Origin: WHSM01 sp036375165
GTDB taxonomy: Bacteria > Actinomycetota > Actinomycetes > Mycobacteriales > Micromonosporaceae
Assembly (NCBI GenBank): GCA_036375165.1
Contig: DASUSI010000053.1
Span: forward strand, 1-64,000
DNA length: 64,000 nucleotides
Direction of reading: 5' to 3'
The translations under genes and the position numbers were made by a program. The notes under the pieces were generated by a model. That model was not told the origin of the DNA, ran no database searches, and worked only from the letters and a program-made list of their open reading frames with translations. Of this stretch, positions 51,507 to 63,327 are shown piece after piece. Positions within the stretch are counted from its first letter, which is position 1, and each line of letters opens with the position of its first letter.

Positions 51507-52259
51507 ATGGATCCACGGGTACGGCACCTGCGCCGCCTGTCCCGGCTGCGCCGGGCCGCTCGGCGGTGGACGGCGTCCGCCGCCGCCCTGGCCGGGGCGG
51601 CGACTGTGCTGGTCCCGTACGCCGGGGTCGGGCCGGGGGACGCCGGGTGGGCGGCTGCGGCTGGCGGCTCCCTCGCGCTGGCGGTGTTCCGCTGGCTGGA
51701 CTACCGGCGGGTCGCCGCGCTGCCCGTGCCGGAACCGTCCCACGACCCCGTCCGGGATGGTTCCGGGCTGGACAGGCTGCTGCGCGCTCACCCGTTGGGC
51801 CGGACAATCAGCGACGAGTTGCGCCGCCACCGGGAGCGGCTGGTGTTCCGGGACTCGGCGGCAACGGCGGCGTGGCAACGACTGGAACGCGCCTCCCGCG
51901 CCATGCCGGCGCTCGCCGAGCGGTTACCCAGCTCAGCGGCGGACGCCGCGGTGGAAGGACTGGCCGTCGAAGCGGTGCTGCGCGACCTGGCGTACCGGAT
52001 CGTCGACGTGGAACGCGGCCTGGCCGCCGCCCCGGCGGATACCCGGGAGCCACTGCTGGAGGCCCGCGACGTGCTGGTGGCGCAACTGACCGAAGGCGTG
52101 GACGCGTACGAGCGACTGGTCGCCGCGGCGGCAGAATGCGTCGCCGAGGGTGCCCGAGCGGTGGACAACTCGGCCGTGCACCGGCTGACCGAGGCCACGG
52201 AACGGCTGGTCGGGCTGGCCAGCGGCCTCGGCGAGCTGCGGGACCTGCGGGCCACCTGA
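51507..52259 (+). CDS. pspM: Phage-shock envelope stress protein PspM-like
   Basis: A 250-residue membrane protein: basic N-terminus RHLRRLSRLRRAARRW, two TM helices (about 23-40 and 48-62), and a long helical Ala/Glu/Arg-rich cytoplasmic part (about 85-250). It matches the position and layout of mycobacterial PspM (Rv2743c), which anchors PspA. ATG 51507 follows GGAGGAGG. The fourth mycobacterial gene, pspN, is not present; a broken nei2 is next. Confidence 0.8.
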   Translation: MDPRVRHLRRLSRLRRAARRWTASAAALAGAATVLVPYAGVGPGDAGWAAAAGGSLALAVFRWLDYRRVAALPVPEPSHDPVRDGSGLDRLLRAHPLGRTISDELRRHRERLVFRDSAATAAWQRLERASRAMPALAERLPSSAADAAVEGLAVEAVLRDLAYRIVDVERGLAAAPADTREPLLEARDVLVAQLTEGVDAYERLVAAAAECVAEGARAVDNSAVHRLTEATERLVGLASGLGELRDLRAT

Positions 52260-52282
52260 GCCACCCGTCGGGAGGGTACTGA

Positions 52283-52823
52283 TCACTGGTCGGGTTCCGG
52301 CTGGCACCGCGGACACCAGTAGGTGACCCGGTCGGCCATGCCGACGTGGCCCACGCGGTTTCGGTCGATTTGGCCCTGATGCATCCGGCCGCGGTCCCCC
52401 CGGGCGTACCGGATTCGCGTACCGCAACGCCGACACGGCCGGCCGGCCCGTTCGAACACCCAGGTCCGCTCGGCCGGGTGCGAAGACCCTGTGGTGACCT
52501 GCACCCAGCGTTCCTTGTTCGCCTGCAGCAGCCGGTACGCCAGATCCACCACCGCCGCGGCCACGCCAGCGTTCGCCGGGCCGGAACAGTCGCCAGGTGC
52601 CGTCCATCCGCAGGTGCGAGTGCAGGCTGAACCGGCGACCATCCGGGGCGACGGCGCGCAGCAGGATGTGCTTGCCCCGGCTGGCCACATCGGTCACGGT
52701 CCATCCGGCCAGGTTCGCGGTGGCGAGGCCGGGCACCCGGAAATCGGTACGGCGCAGGGTCGCACCGGCCAGCGCCGCGTCCAGTCGCCGGGCGTGCAAC
52801 CACACCGTGTCCCCTTCGGGCAC
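52283..52823 (-). pseudogene. Nei2/Fpg-type DNA glycosylase with internal out-of-frame deletion
   Basis: The N-terminal part reads MPEGDTVWLHARRLDAAL (with Pro2/Glu3 of the active site), SRGKHILLRAVAP and LHSHLRMDGTWRLFRPGERW, then similarity stops near 52570. The C-terminal part, in another frame, reads AAVVDLAYRLLQANKERW, the FERAGRPCRRCGTRIR zinc finger and YWCPRC. The middle, with the H2TH helices, is missing (roughly 80-100 residues by family length) and the join is out of frame. It is therefore a pseudogene decayed in the same manner as the PolDom gene at 20558-21155. Confidence 0.87.
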
Positions 52824-53022
52824 GTCATCCCCACAACTGACGGTGTGTGACGGCCATGGTCCCAGTGAACCGCGGCGGGCTGGACGTCGGACAGCCCGCC
52901 GTGTCGCGAGCCGGTTCCGTCCGGGTCGTCCCGTAACGCTGGACTCGAATTTCCCGATCTAGCAGGGCGGGCGGTCGCCCGTTGTCGGCCGTCAACAGTG
53001 GCGGTTGGAAGGGAGTGTTTTC

Positions 53023-53922
53023 GTGCGCGTCGGCATCATCCGCCTGCGGCGACGGGACTGGATCGGGACTGCGGCGATCGGTGCCCTGGCCGTGCTTCTG
53101 GTGTGGACAGCGCCCTCGGCGCTGGCGATCAATTCGTACCACGCCGAGCCGGCACCGGAACGCACCGAAGTCGGTGCCCTGATCGTACGGTGGGACGACG
53201 ACGGCAACCCGGCCACACCGGACCGTGTCGACTGGATGTGCTCGGGCACCATGGTGGACGCTGACACCTTCCTCACCGCGGCACACTGCACCACCGGCTG
53301 GTCGCGTGGCGCGCGGTTCTACGTCTCCCTGGAACAGGACGTGCAGGCCGCGCTGGATCGGGCGGCGGACCGCCATCCCGGAAACCCGGCCGCGGTCGGA
53401 CCCGAGGTCGGGGTGGCGGGTACGGCACACCGGGATTCCGGATACCCCGGCAGTTCCGCTGACTCCCACGACGTCGCCGTGGTGGAACTGCCCGCCGACG
53501 CGCTGGCGGCGCGCTGGAAGTTCCGGCCGGCGAGGCTGCCGGGCGCGGGGCGACTCGACACGCTGGGGCACCGGTCACTCGACGATGTCGGCTTCGTGGT
53601 GGTCGGGTACGGCAGTGAGGAGGCTTCCCGGGGTCCCGGCGGCCACACCCACCCCGGAGGCGGGGTACGGATGAAGGCCCCGCTCGGCTTCGACGCGCTG
53701 AACCGGACCCGGCTGCGACTCGCCATGACCGAGTCCCAGGGCAACGGCGGCGCCTGTTACGGAGACTCCGGCGGCCCCAACTTCGCGCTGATCAACGGGG
53801 AATCGGTGCTGGTCGGCATCACCGTCACCGGGGACACCCCCTGCTACGCCACCAACGTCGCCTACCGCACCGACTCGCGCAGCGCGCGGGACTTCCTGAG
53901 TCGGTACGTCGCGCTGCCGTGA
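53023..53922 (+). CDS. Secreted trypsin-like serine protease
   Basis: A 299-residue secreted protease of family S1. A signal peptide (residues 1-35, ending PSALA) is followed by the mature domain. The catalytic triad is His88 (TAAHC), Asp150 (DSHDVAV) and Ser249 (GDSGGP); Cys73 and Cys89 probably form the conserved loop disulfide. GTG 53023 lies 8 nt after GGAAGGGAG. There is no obvious propeptide or C-terminal anchor. It is convergent with lhr. Confidence 0.9.
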   Translation: MRVGIIRLRRRDWIGTAAIGALAVLLVWTAPSALAINSYHAEPAPERTEVGALIVRWDDDGNPATPDRVDWMCSGTMVDADTFLTAAHCTTGWSRGARFYVSLEQDVQAALDRAADRHPGNPAAVGPEVGVAGTAHRDSGYPGSSADSHDVAVVELPADALAARWKFRPARLPGAGRLDTLGHRSLDDVGFVVVGYGSEEASRGPGGHTHPGGGVRMKAPLGFDALNRTRLRLAMTESQGNGGACYGDSGGPNFALINGESVLVGITVTGDTPCYATNVAYRTDSRSARDFLSRYVALP

Positions 53923-53934
53923 GACGTCCCGGTG

Positions 53935-58482
<4,548 letters not shown>

Positions 58483-58588
58483 CGGTCCATCGTGCCTCGC
58501 GGGTACGACGATCCAAGGCCCACGGCGACCGAGCGGCCGGGGCGAGCCGGTTCCCGGCCGATCCGAACCAACACCACGAGCAGCGGCG

Positions 58589-59236
58589 TTACCGCTGGCG
58601 GCGGTAGGTGCGCAGGTACGGCGGAAGCGGCACCGCGACGCCCTCGGCACCCGACTCGGGGTCGCCCGCGACCAGCCGCAGCGGCAGCACGCCGGACCAG
58701 TGCGGCAGGCTCAGGTCCTCCGGCTGGTCGACCGGACCGCCGGCCCGGACCTTTGTGCTGGCCTCGGCGAGCGACAACGCCAGCACCGCGGTCTGGGCGA
58801 GTTCCCGGTCGCTGGGCGGGCGGCTGTCCTGGGAGCGGCCCGCGACCACGTGGTCGACCAGGGCGGCGAGCGCCCGGCGTTTCTCCGTCGCGTCGGTGAC
58901 CAGACGCGCCCGTCCGTGGATCACCGCCGACCGGTAGTTGACGGAGTGGTTGAACTGGGAACGGGCCAGCACCAGGCCGTCGAGCAGAGTGACCGCGACG
59001 CAGACCGGCAACCCGTCCGGTCGGGCGGCGAGCATGGGCCGGCTACCGGTTGAGCCGTGCAGGTAGAGGGTGTCGCCGTCCCGGGCATGCAGGGTGGGCA
59101 GCACCCGGGGTTCCCCGCCCACGATGAAACTCAGGTGGCAGACCAGGGCCTCGTCGAGGATCTGGTGAACGACCTCCGGCTCGTCCCGCGTCCGGTCGGC
59201 GTGCCGACTGGGCGTGGTGCGGGTGGTGATGGGCAT
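58589..59236 (-). CDS. Pyridoxamine 5'-phosphate oxidase family protein
   Basis: A 215-residue flavin-binding split-barrel protein: EALVCHLSFIVGGEPRVLPTLHARDGDTLYLHGSTGSRP, VCVAVTLLDGLVLARSQFNHSVNYRSAVIHGRARLV, and WSGVLPLRLVAG at the end. These match the PPOX/FMN-binding proteins (pfam12900-like) rather than true PdxH. The cofactor could be FMN, F420 or haem. It is divergent from the MFS gene; the 12-bp inverted repeat lies in the gap. Confidence 0.85.
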   Translation of the reverse strand: MPITTRTTPSRHADRTRDEPEVVHQILDEALVCHLSFIVGGEPRVLPTLHARDGDTLYLHGSTGSRPMLAARPDGLPVCVAVTLLDGLVLARSQFNHSVNYRSAVIHGRARLVTDATEKRRALAALVDHVVAGRSQDSRPPSDRELAQTAVLALSLAEASTKVRAGGPVDQPEDLSLPHWSGVLPLRLVAGDPESGAEGVAVPLPPYLRTYRRQR

Positions 59237-59283
59237 CGCGGCTCCCCGGGTGTCGCGTTGACGATACCGCGGCCGCGCGGCAC

Positions 59284-59313
59284 CCCGGGTTCACCGGGGC
59301 TGGTGAACCCGGG
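59284..59313. promoter_or_regulatory. 12-bp inverted repeat, operator candidate
   Basis: CCCGGGTTCACC and GGTGAACCCGGG are perfect inverted arms with a 6-bp spacer between the divergent PPOX and MFS genes. A symmetrical site in a 164-bp divergent gap is typical of a repressor operator, although no regulator gene is adjacent. A hairpin function is less likely as it follows no stop. Confidence 0.5.
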
Positions 59314-59400
59314 TGCGCCCGGGCATGGCATCGGCGAGGCTGGGGGCGGGCACCCTGCGGGTCACCGGCCCGCGACCGCTGATCGGAGGTGAGCACCGAC

Positions 59401-60777
59401 GTGTCGACCACGACCCGCGGGATCCAGGCCGCTGCCCGGCCTGTCGACGCACAGCCGCGCGTCCTGCGGGTGCTGGTGGTGACACAGGTGCTCGGCGGGG
59501 TCGGCACGGCCACGGGGCTGTCGGTCGGAGCGTTGTTGGTTGCCCGGCTCGCTGGCGGGCCGGGCCTGTCCGGGCTGGCGCAGAGCGCGGTGGCGGTTGG
59601 CGGCGCGCTGCTCGCCATCCCGGTCACCCGGCTGATGCAGGAACGCGGCCGGCGTCCCGGACTGGCTTGCGGGTATCTCGTCGGGCTGCTCGGTGGTCTG
59701 ATCGTGATCACGGCGACGGTGTTCGGCTCGGTACCCCTGGCGATCGCTGGAATGTTCTTTTTCGGAGGCGGTATCACGGCAAACCTGCAGGCCAGGTATG
59801 CCGCGGTGGATCTCGCGACGCCGGCCCGGCGGGCCCGGCACCTGTCGCTGGTGGTCTGGGCGACGACGGTCGGGGCGGTCTCCGGCCCCAACCTCGCCGC
59901 GCCGGCCGACCGACTGGTGCGCCCCATCGGCCTGCCCTCGCTCACCGGCCCGTACGTGTTCAGCGCGGTGGCGTTCGTACTGGCCGCCGGGCTGCTCGTG
60001 GTGCTGCTGCGACCGGACCCGCTGTTGCTGGCACGGCGGCTGGCCACCGAGGGCCCCGGGTTCGGGTCGGGCGGGGTGGTCGCTCCGGTGGATATGGTCT
60101 CCCGTCCCGCGCCCGAGTCGGTGGGTGTGGCCCCAGGACCGGTTCCGGTGGCACGGGGGACGGTCGCCACCGGTATCGCCGAGATGGCCCGCAACCGCAG
60201 CGCCCGGGTGGGCTTGGTCGCGGTCGCCGTGGGACACGCGGTGATGCTCGCGGTGATGGTGATGACCCCGGTGCACATCGACACATTGCTCTCCGGCGGT
60301 GGCGGGCACGGCGGCCATCCCGATGTGCTCGCCGTGGTCGGCATCGTGATCAGCCTGCACGTGGCTGGCATGTACGCGTTGTCGCCGCTGGTCGGATACG
60401 CGTCCGACCGGTACGGCCGGCGTCCGGTGATCCTGGCCGGGGCACTGCTACTGGTGGTCGCCTGCGGACTCGCCGGGACCGCCGGGCACGACACGGTACG
60501 ACTGAGCGCGGGTCTGTTCCTGCTCGGGGTCGGCTGGTCGTGCACCATGGTGGCCGGCAGTACCATGCTCAGCGAGTCGGTGCCGCCCGAGGTCCGGCCC
60601 TCGGTACAGGGATTCAGCGACCTGATCATGGGGTTGGCGGGTGCCGTTGCCGGTGCGTTTTCCGGGCTGGTTCTGGAATGGGCCGGTTACCCGGTGCTCG
60701 CCCTGGCTGCGGCGCTGGTCACCGTACCGTTGATGTGGAGCATCGTCCGGACACACCCGGGGAGGGCGCAGGCGTGA
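59401..60777 (+). CDS. MFS transporter
   Basis: A 458-residue secondary transporter with about 12 membrane helices and a long cytoplasmic loop (about residues 190-255, Pro/Val-rich). Motif A-like SDRYGRRPVIL lies in the second half and MQERGRRPGL in the first. A His/Gly loop GGGGHGGHPD is unusual. The substrate is unknown. GTG 59401 is preferred because GTG 59389 overlaps the ribosome site GGAGG. It is co-directional with DUF3046 (4-nt overlap). Confidence 0.88.
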   Translation: MSTTTRGIQAAARPVDAQPRVLRVLVVTQVLGGVGTATGLSVGALLVARLAGGPGLSGLAQSAVAVGGALLAIPVTRLMQERGRRPGLACGYLVGLLGGLIVITATVFGSVPLAIAGMFFFGGGITANLQARYAAVDLATPARRARHLSLVVWATTVGAVSGPNLAAPADRLVRPIGLPSLTGPYVFSAVAFVLAAGLLVVLLRPDPLLLARRLATEGPGFGSGGVVAPVDMVSRPAPESVGVAPGPVPVARGTVATGIAEMARNRSARVGLVAVAVGHAVMLAVMVMTPVHIDTLLSGGGGHGGHPDVLAVVGIVISLHVAGMYALSPLVGYASDRYGRRPVILAGALLLVVACGLAGTAGHDTVRLSAGLFLLGVGWSCTMVAGSTMLSESVPPEVRPSVQGFSDLIMGLAGAVAGAFSGLVLEWAGYPVLALAAALVTVPLMWSIVRTHPGRAQA

Positions 60778-60974
60778 GGCGGACCGACTTCTGGTCCCGG
60801 ATGGAGCAGGTCTTCGGTGCCGGGTACGTGTCCAGCGTCGCAGCCGACCAGGTGATCCCCCAACTCGGCGGGCGCACCGTGAACCAGGCGTTCGCCGAAG
60901 GCGAGGACACTGTCGTGGTGTGGCGCGCGGTGTGTCAGGCCTACCCCGACCGGGTGCCCTCCAAGATCCGCTGA
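60774..60974 (+). CDS. DUF3046 family protein
   Basis: A 66-residue protein with the DUF3046 pattern: RRTDFWSRMEQVFGAGYVSSVAADQVIPQLGGRTVNQAF, then GEDTVVVWRAVCQAYPDRVPSKIR. GTG 60774 overlaps the MFS stop. It occurs immediately upstream of recA in many actinobacteria, which agrees with its place here. Function is unknown. Confidence 0.9.
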   Translation: MRRTDFWSRMEQVFGAGYVSSVAADQVIPQLGGRTVNQAFAEGEDTVVVWRAVCQAYPDRVPSKIR

Positions 60975-61032
60975 CACCCCGTTGAGCTGGGCTTTTCCAG
61001 GTATCCGGGGGCACGGCGTGTCGGGGTCGCCT

Positions 61033-61048
61033 TCGAACACGTGTTCGG
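61033..61048 (+). promoter_or_regulatory. LexA SOS box of recA
   Basis: TCGAAC-ACGT-GTTCGG differs by one base from the actinobacterial consensus TCGAAC-N4-GTTCGA, and CGAACACGTGTTCG (61034-61047) is a perfect palindrome. It lies about 150 bp upstream of the recA ATG, as in mycobacteria, and implies LexA control. Confidence 0.85.
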
Positions 61049-61101
61049 GTAATTTCCACAGGGCGGCGAGTTTTCCACAGGCACGGCGCTGCGACCTGGT
61101 T

Positions 61102-61124
61102 TTGTCCCACCGTGGCTCTAGCGT
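61102..61124 (+). promoter_or_regulatory. PafBC-type (RecA-NDp) promoter candidate of recA
   Basis: TTGTC at 61102-61106 and TAGCGT at 61119-61124 fit the RecA-NDp layout TTGTCRGTG-N8-TAGNNT, though the RGTG part is CCAC here. The spacing is exact. The -10 hexamer ends about 70 bp before ATG 61195, which supports that start over GTG 61132. Confidence 0.5.
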
Positions 61125-61194
61125 GTAGCGGGTGACGAAACGATCGACGGGCACGGGTGGCAGGACCACCGGGAAGACACAGTCAGGAGCAGCT

Positions 61195-63327
61195 ATGGCA
61201 GCAGGCCCCGATCGCGACAAGGCGCTCGATCTCGCCTTGGCGCAGATCGACAAGCAGTTCGGCAAGGGCTCGGTGATGCGCCTGGGAGACCGCGCCGCGG
61301 TGCCGGTCGCGGTGATTCCCACCGGGTCCATCGCGCTGGACGTGGCACTCGGCATCGGTGGGCTGCCCCGGGGCCGGATCGTGGAGGTCTACGGTCCGGA
61401 GTCCAGCGGTAAGACCACGGTGGCGCTGCACGCCATCGCGAACGCACAGGCGGCGGGCGGAATCGCGGCATTCATCGACGCCGAGCACGCGCTGGACCCG
61501 GACTACGCGAAGGCGCTCGGCGTCAACACCGACGAGTTGTTGGTGTCCCAGCCTGACACCGGCGAGCAGGCGTTGGAGATCGCCGACATGTTGGTCCGCT
61601 CGGGGTCGCTGGACATCCTGGTGATCGACTCGGTGGCGGCGCTGGTACCACGTGCCGAGATCGAAGGCGAGATGGGGGACAGTCACGTCGGGTTGCAGGC
61701 CCGGCTGATGAGCCAGGCGCTGCGGAAGATGACCGGCGTGCTGAGCAACTCCGGCACCACCGCGATCTTCATCAACCAGCTCCGGGAGAAGATCGGTGTG
61801 ATGTTCGGGTGCTTCCATGCCTCTACCCGGGTCATGCTCGCCGATGGAACTCAGGAGAAGATTGGCAAGATCGTCAATCAGAAGATGCCGGTCGAGGTTT
61901 TGTCCTATGACCCCGAGACCGATCGGATCATTCCGCGCAAGGTCGTCAACTGGTTCAACAACGGCCGAGCCGCGCAGTTCCTCCAGTTCACTGTGGCCAG
62001 GTCGGGGGGCAACGGACGGGCGCAGTTCGCAGCCACCCCCAACCACCTGATCCGTACTCCGGGTGGCTGGCGAGAAGCGGGCGAGTTGGTGACTGGCGAC
62101 CGTGTCATGGTCGCCGAGCCGGAACGGCTGAGCGACCAGCAGTTCCAGGTGGTGCTGGGCTCATTGATGGGTGACGGGAGCCTCTCCCCGAATCGTCGGG
62201 GCCGTTCCGGTGTGCGATTCCGGTTGGGGCACGGCATCGAGCAGATGGCGTACCTCGACTGGAAGGTTTCGCTGCTCGGGAACATTTCCAGCGCGCTTTC
62301 CACCAACAGCAAAGGTGCCGGGTTCGCTGATTTCACCCCGCTGCCTGAATTGGGTGAACTGCGGCAGGCCGTCTACCTCGGCGATGGGAAGAAGCATCTG
62401 TCTTGGGACTATCTCAAGGCACTCACCCCACTGGCGCTCGCGATCTGGTACATGGACGATGGCAGCTTCGCGATCCGGTCCACAGGGCTTCAGCAGCGAA
62501 CCGCAGGCGGCAGTGATCGCGCCGAGATCTGTGTGGCCGCGATGGGTCCCGGGTCGCGGGATCGCCTCGTGGAGTATCTGCGTGACATGTATGGATTGGA
62601 TGTGAAACTGACGGCACGAGGAGCCCGCAAGATTCCGGTCCTCCAGTTCACCACTGCGGCGACGGCTCGACTGCACGAGCTCATCGCGTCATATGTGCAT
62701 CCCTCGATGGAATACAAGCTGCTGCCGCGCTTCCGCGGCAGGTTCTCGGTCACGCCGCGGTTCGTCGAGCCCAGGATGCGGCCCATTCCGGCGGAAATCC
62801 TGGATATCCACGTCAAGCCGAAGACTCGGAGCATGAACCGTTTCGACATCGAGGTCGAGGGCAACCACAACTACTTCGTTGACGGCGTCATGGCACACAA
62901 CAGTCCGGAGACCACCACCGGTGGTCGGGCGTTGAAGTTCTATTCGTCGGTGCGGCTCGACGTGCGACGGATCGAAAGCCTCAAGGACGGTACCGATGTG
63001 ATCGGCAACCGGACCAGAGTCAAAGTTGTGAAGAATAAGTGCGCCAGCCCGTTCAAGCAGGCCGAGTTCGACATCATGTACGGCAAGGGGATCAGCCGGG
63101 AAGGCTCCTTGATCGATGTTGGCGTGGAGCAGGGCATCATCCGCAAGTCCGGGGCCTGGTACACGTACGAGGGCGACCAACTCGGCCAGGGCAAGGAGAA
63201 TGCCCGGCAGTTCCTCCGTGACAACCCGGATGTCGCGGCTGAGATCGAGAAGAAGATCAAGGAGAAGCTGGGTGTCACGGCCGCTCTCGACGCTGACGCA
63301 CCAGCCCCGGTGCCGGTCGACTTCTGA
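61195..63327 (+). CDS. recA: Recombinase RecA interrupted by an intein
   Basis: A 710-codon gene: extein parts of 205 and 141 residues, together a normal 346-residue RecA, and a 364-residue intein at 206-569. Walker A GPESSGKT begins at residue 67, and INQLREKIG precedes the insertion. The C-extein resumes SPETTTGGRALKFYSS. Mature RecA needs splicing and performs strand exchange and LexA self-cleavage. ATG 61195 follows AGGAGC; the GTG at 61132 is only 8 bp from the -10 box. The usual C-terminal acidic tail is short (DADAPAPVPVDF). The stop overlaps recX. Confidence 0.96.
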   Translation: MAAGPDRDKALDLALAQIDKQFGKGSVMRLGDRAAVPVAVIPTGSIALDVALGIGGLPRGRIVEVYGPESSGKTTVALHAIANAQAAGGIAAFIDAEHALDPDYAKALGVNTDELLVSQPDTGEQALEIADMLVRSGSLDILVIDSVAALVPRAEIEGEMGDSHVGLQARLMSQALRKMTGVLSNSGTTAIFINQLREKIGVMFGCFHASTRVMLADGTQEKIGKIVNQKMPVEVLSYDPETDRIIPRKVVNWFNNGRAAQFLQFTVARSGGNGRAQFAATPNHLIRTPGGWREAGELVTGDRVMVAEPERLSDQQFQVVLGSLMGDGSLSPNRRGRSGVRFRLGHGIEQMAYLDWKVSLLGNISSALSTNSKGAGFADFTPLPELGELRQAVYLGDGKKHLSWDYLKALTPLALAIWYMDDGSFAIRSTGLQQRTAGGSDRAEICVAAMGPGSRDRLVEYLRDMYGLDVKLTARGARKIPVLQFTTAATARLHELIASYVHPSMEYKLLPRFRGRFSVTPRFVEPRMRPIPAEILDIHVKPKTRSMNRFDIEVEGNHNYFVDGVMAHNSPETTTGGRALKFYSSVRLDVRRIESLKDGTDVIGNRTRVKVVKNKCASPFKQAEFDIMYGKGISREGSLIDVGVEQGIIRKSGAWYTYEGDQLGQGKENARQFLRDNPDVAAEIEKKIKEKLGVTAALDADAPAPVPVDF
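61810..62901 (+). mobile_element. RecA intein with LAGLIDADG homing endonuclease
   Basis: 364 codons from Cys1 (CFHASTRVMLADG) to the terminal His-Asn (VMAHN), followed by Ser as +1 residue. All splicing blocks are visible: A (CFHASTRV), B (TPNHLIRT), F (RFDIEVEGNHNYFVDG) and G. Two endonuclease motifs are present, LGSLMGDGSL (intein residue about 116) and IWYMDDGSF (about 212), so it may be active in homing. The insertion point FG/SP at extein residue 205 is that of the M. leprae RecA intein, different from the M. tuberculosis site. The DNA is slightly less GC-rich than the exteins. Confidence 0.95.

Noticed and set aside
61132..61194. GTG start of recA at 61132
   Set aside because: It is 8 bp after the candidate -10 box and would precede or coincide with the transcription start; ATG 61195 has a good ribosome site and the family start.
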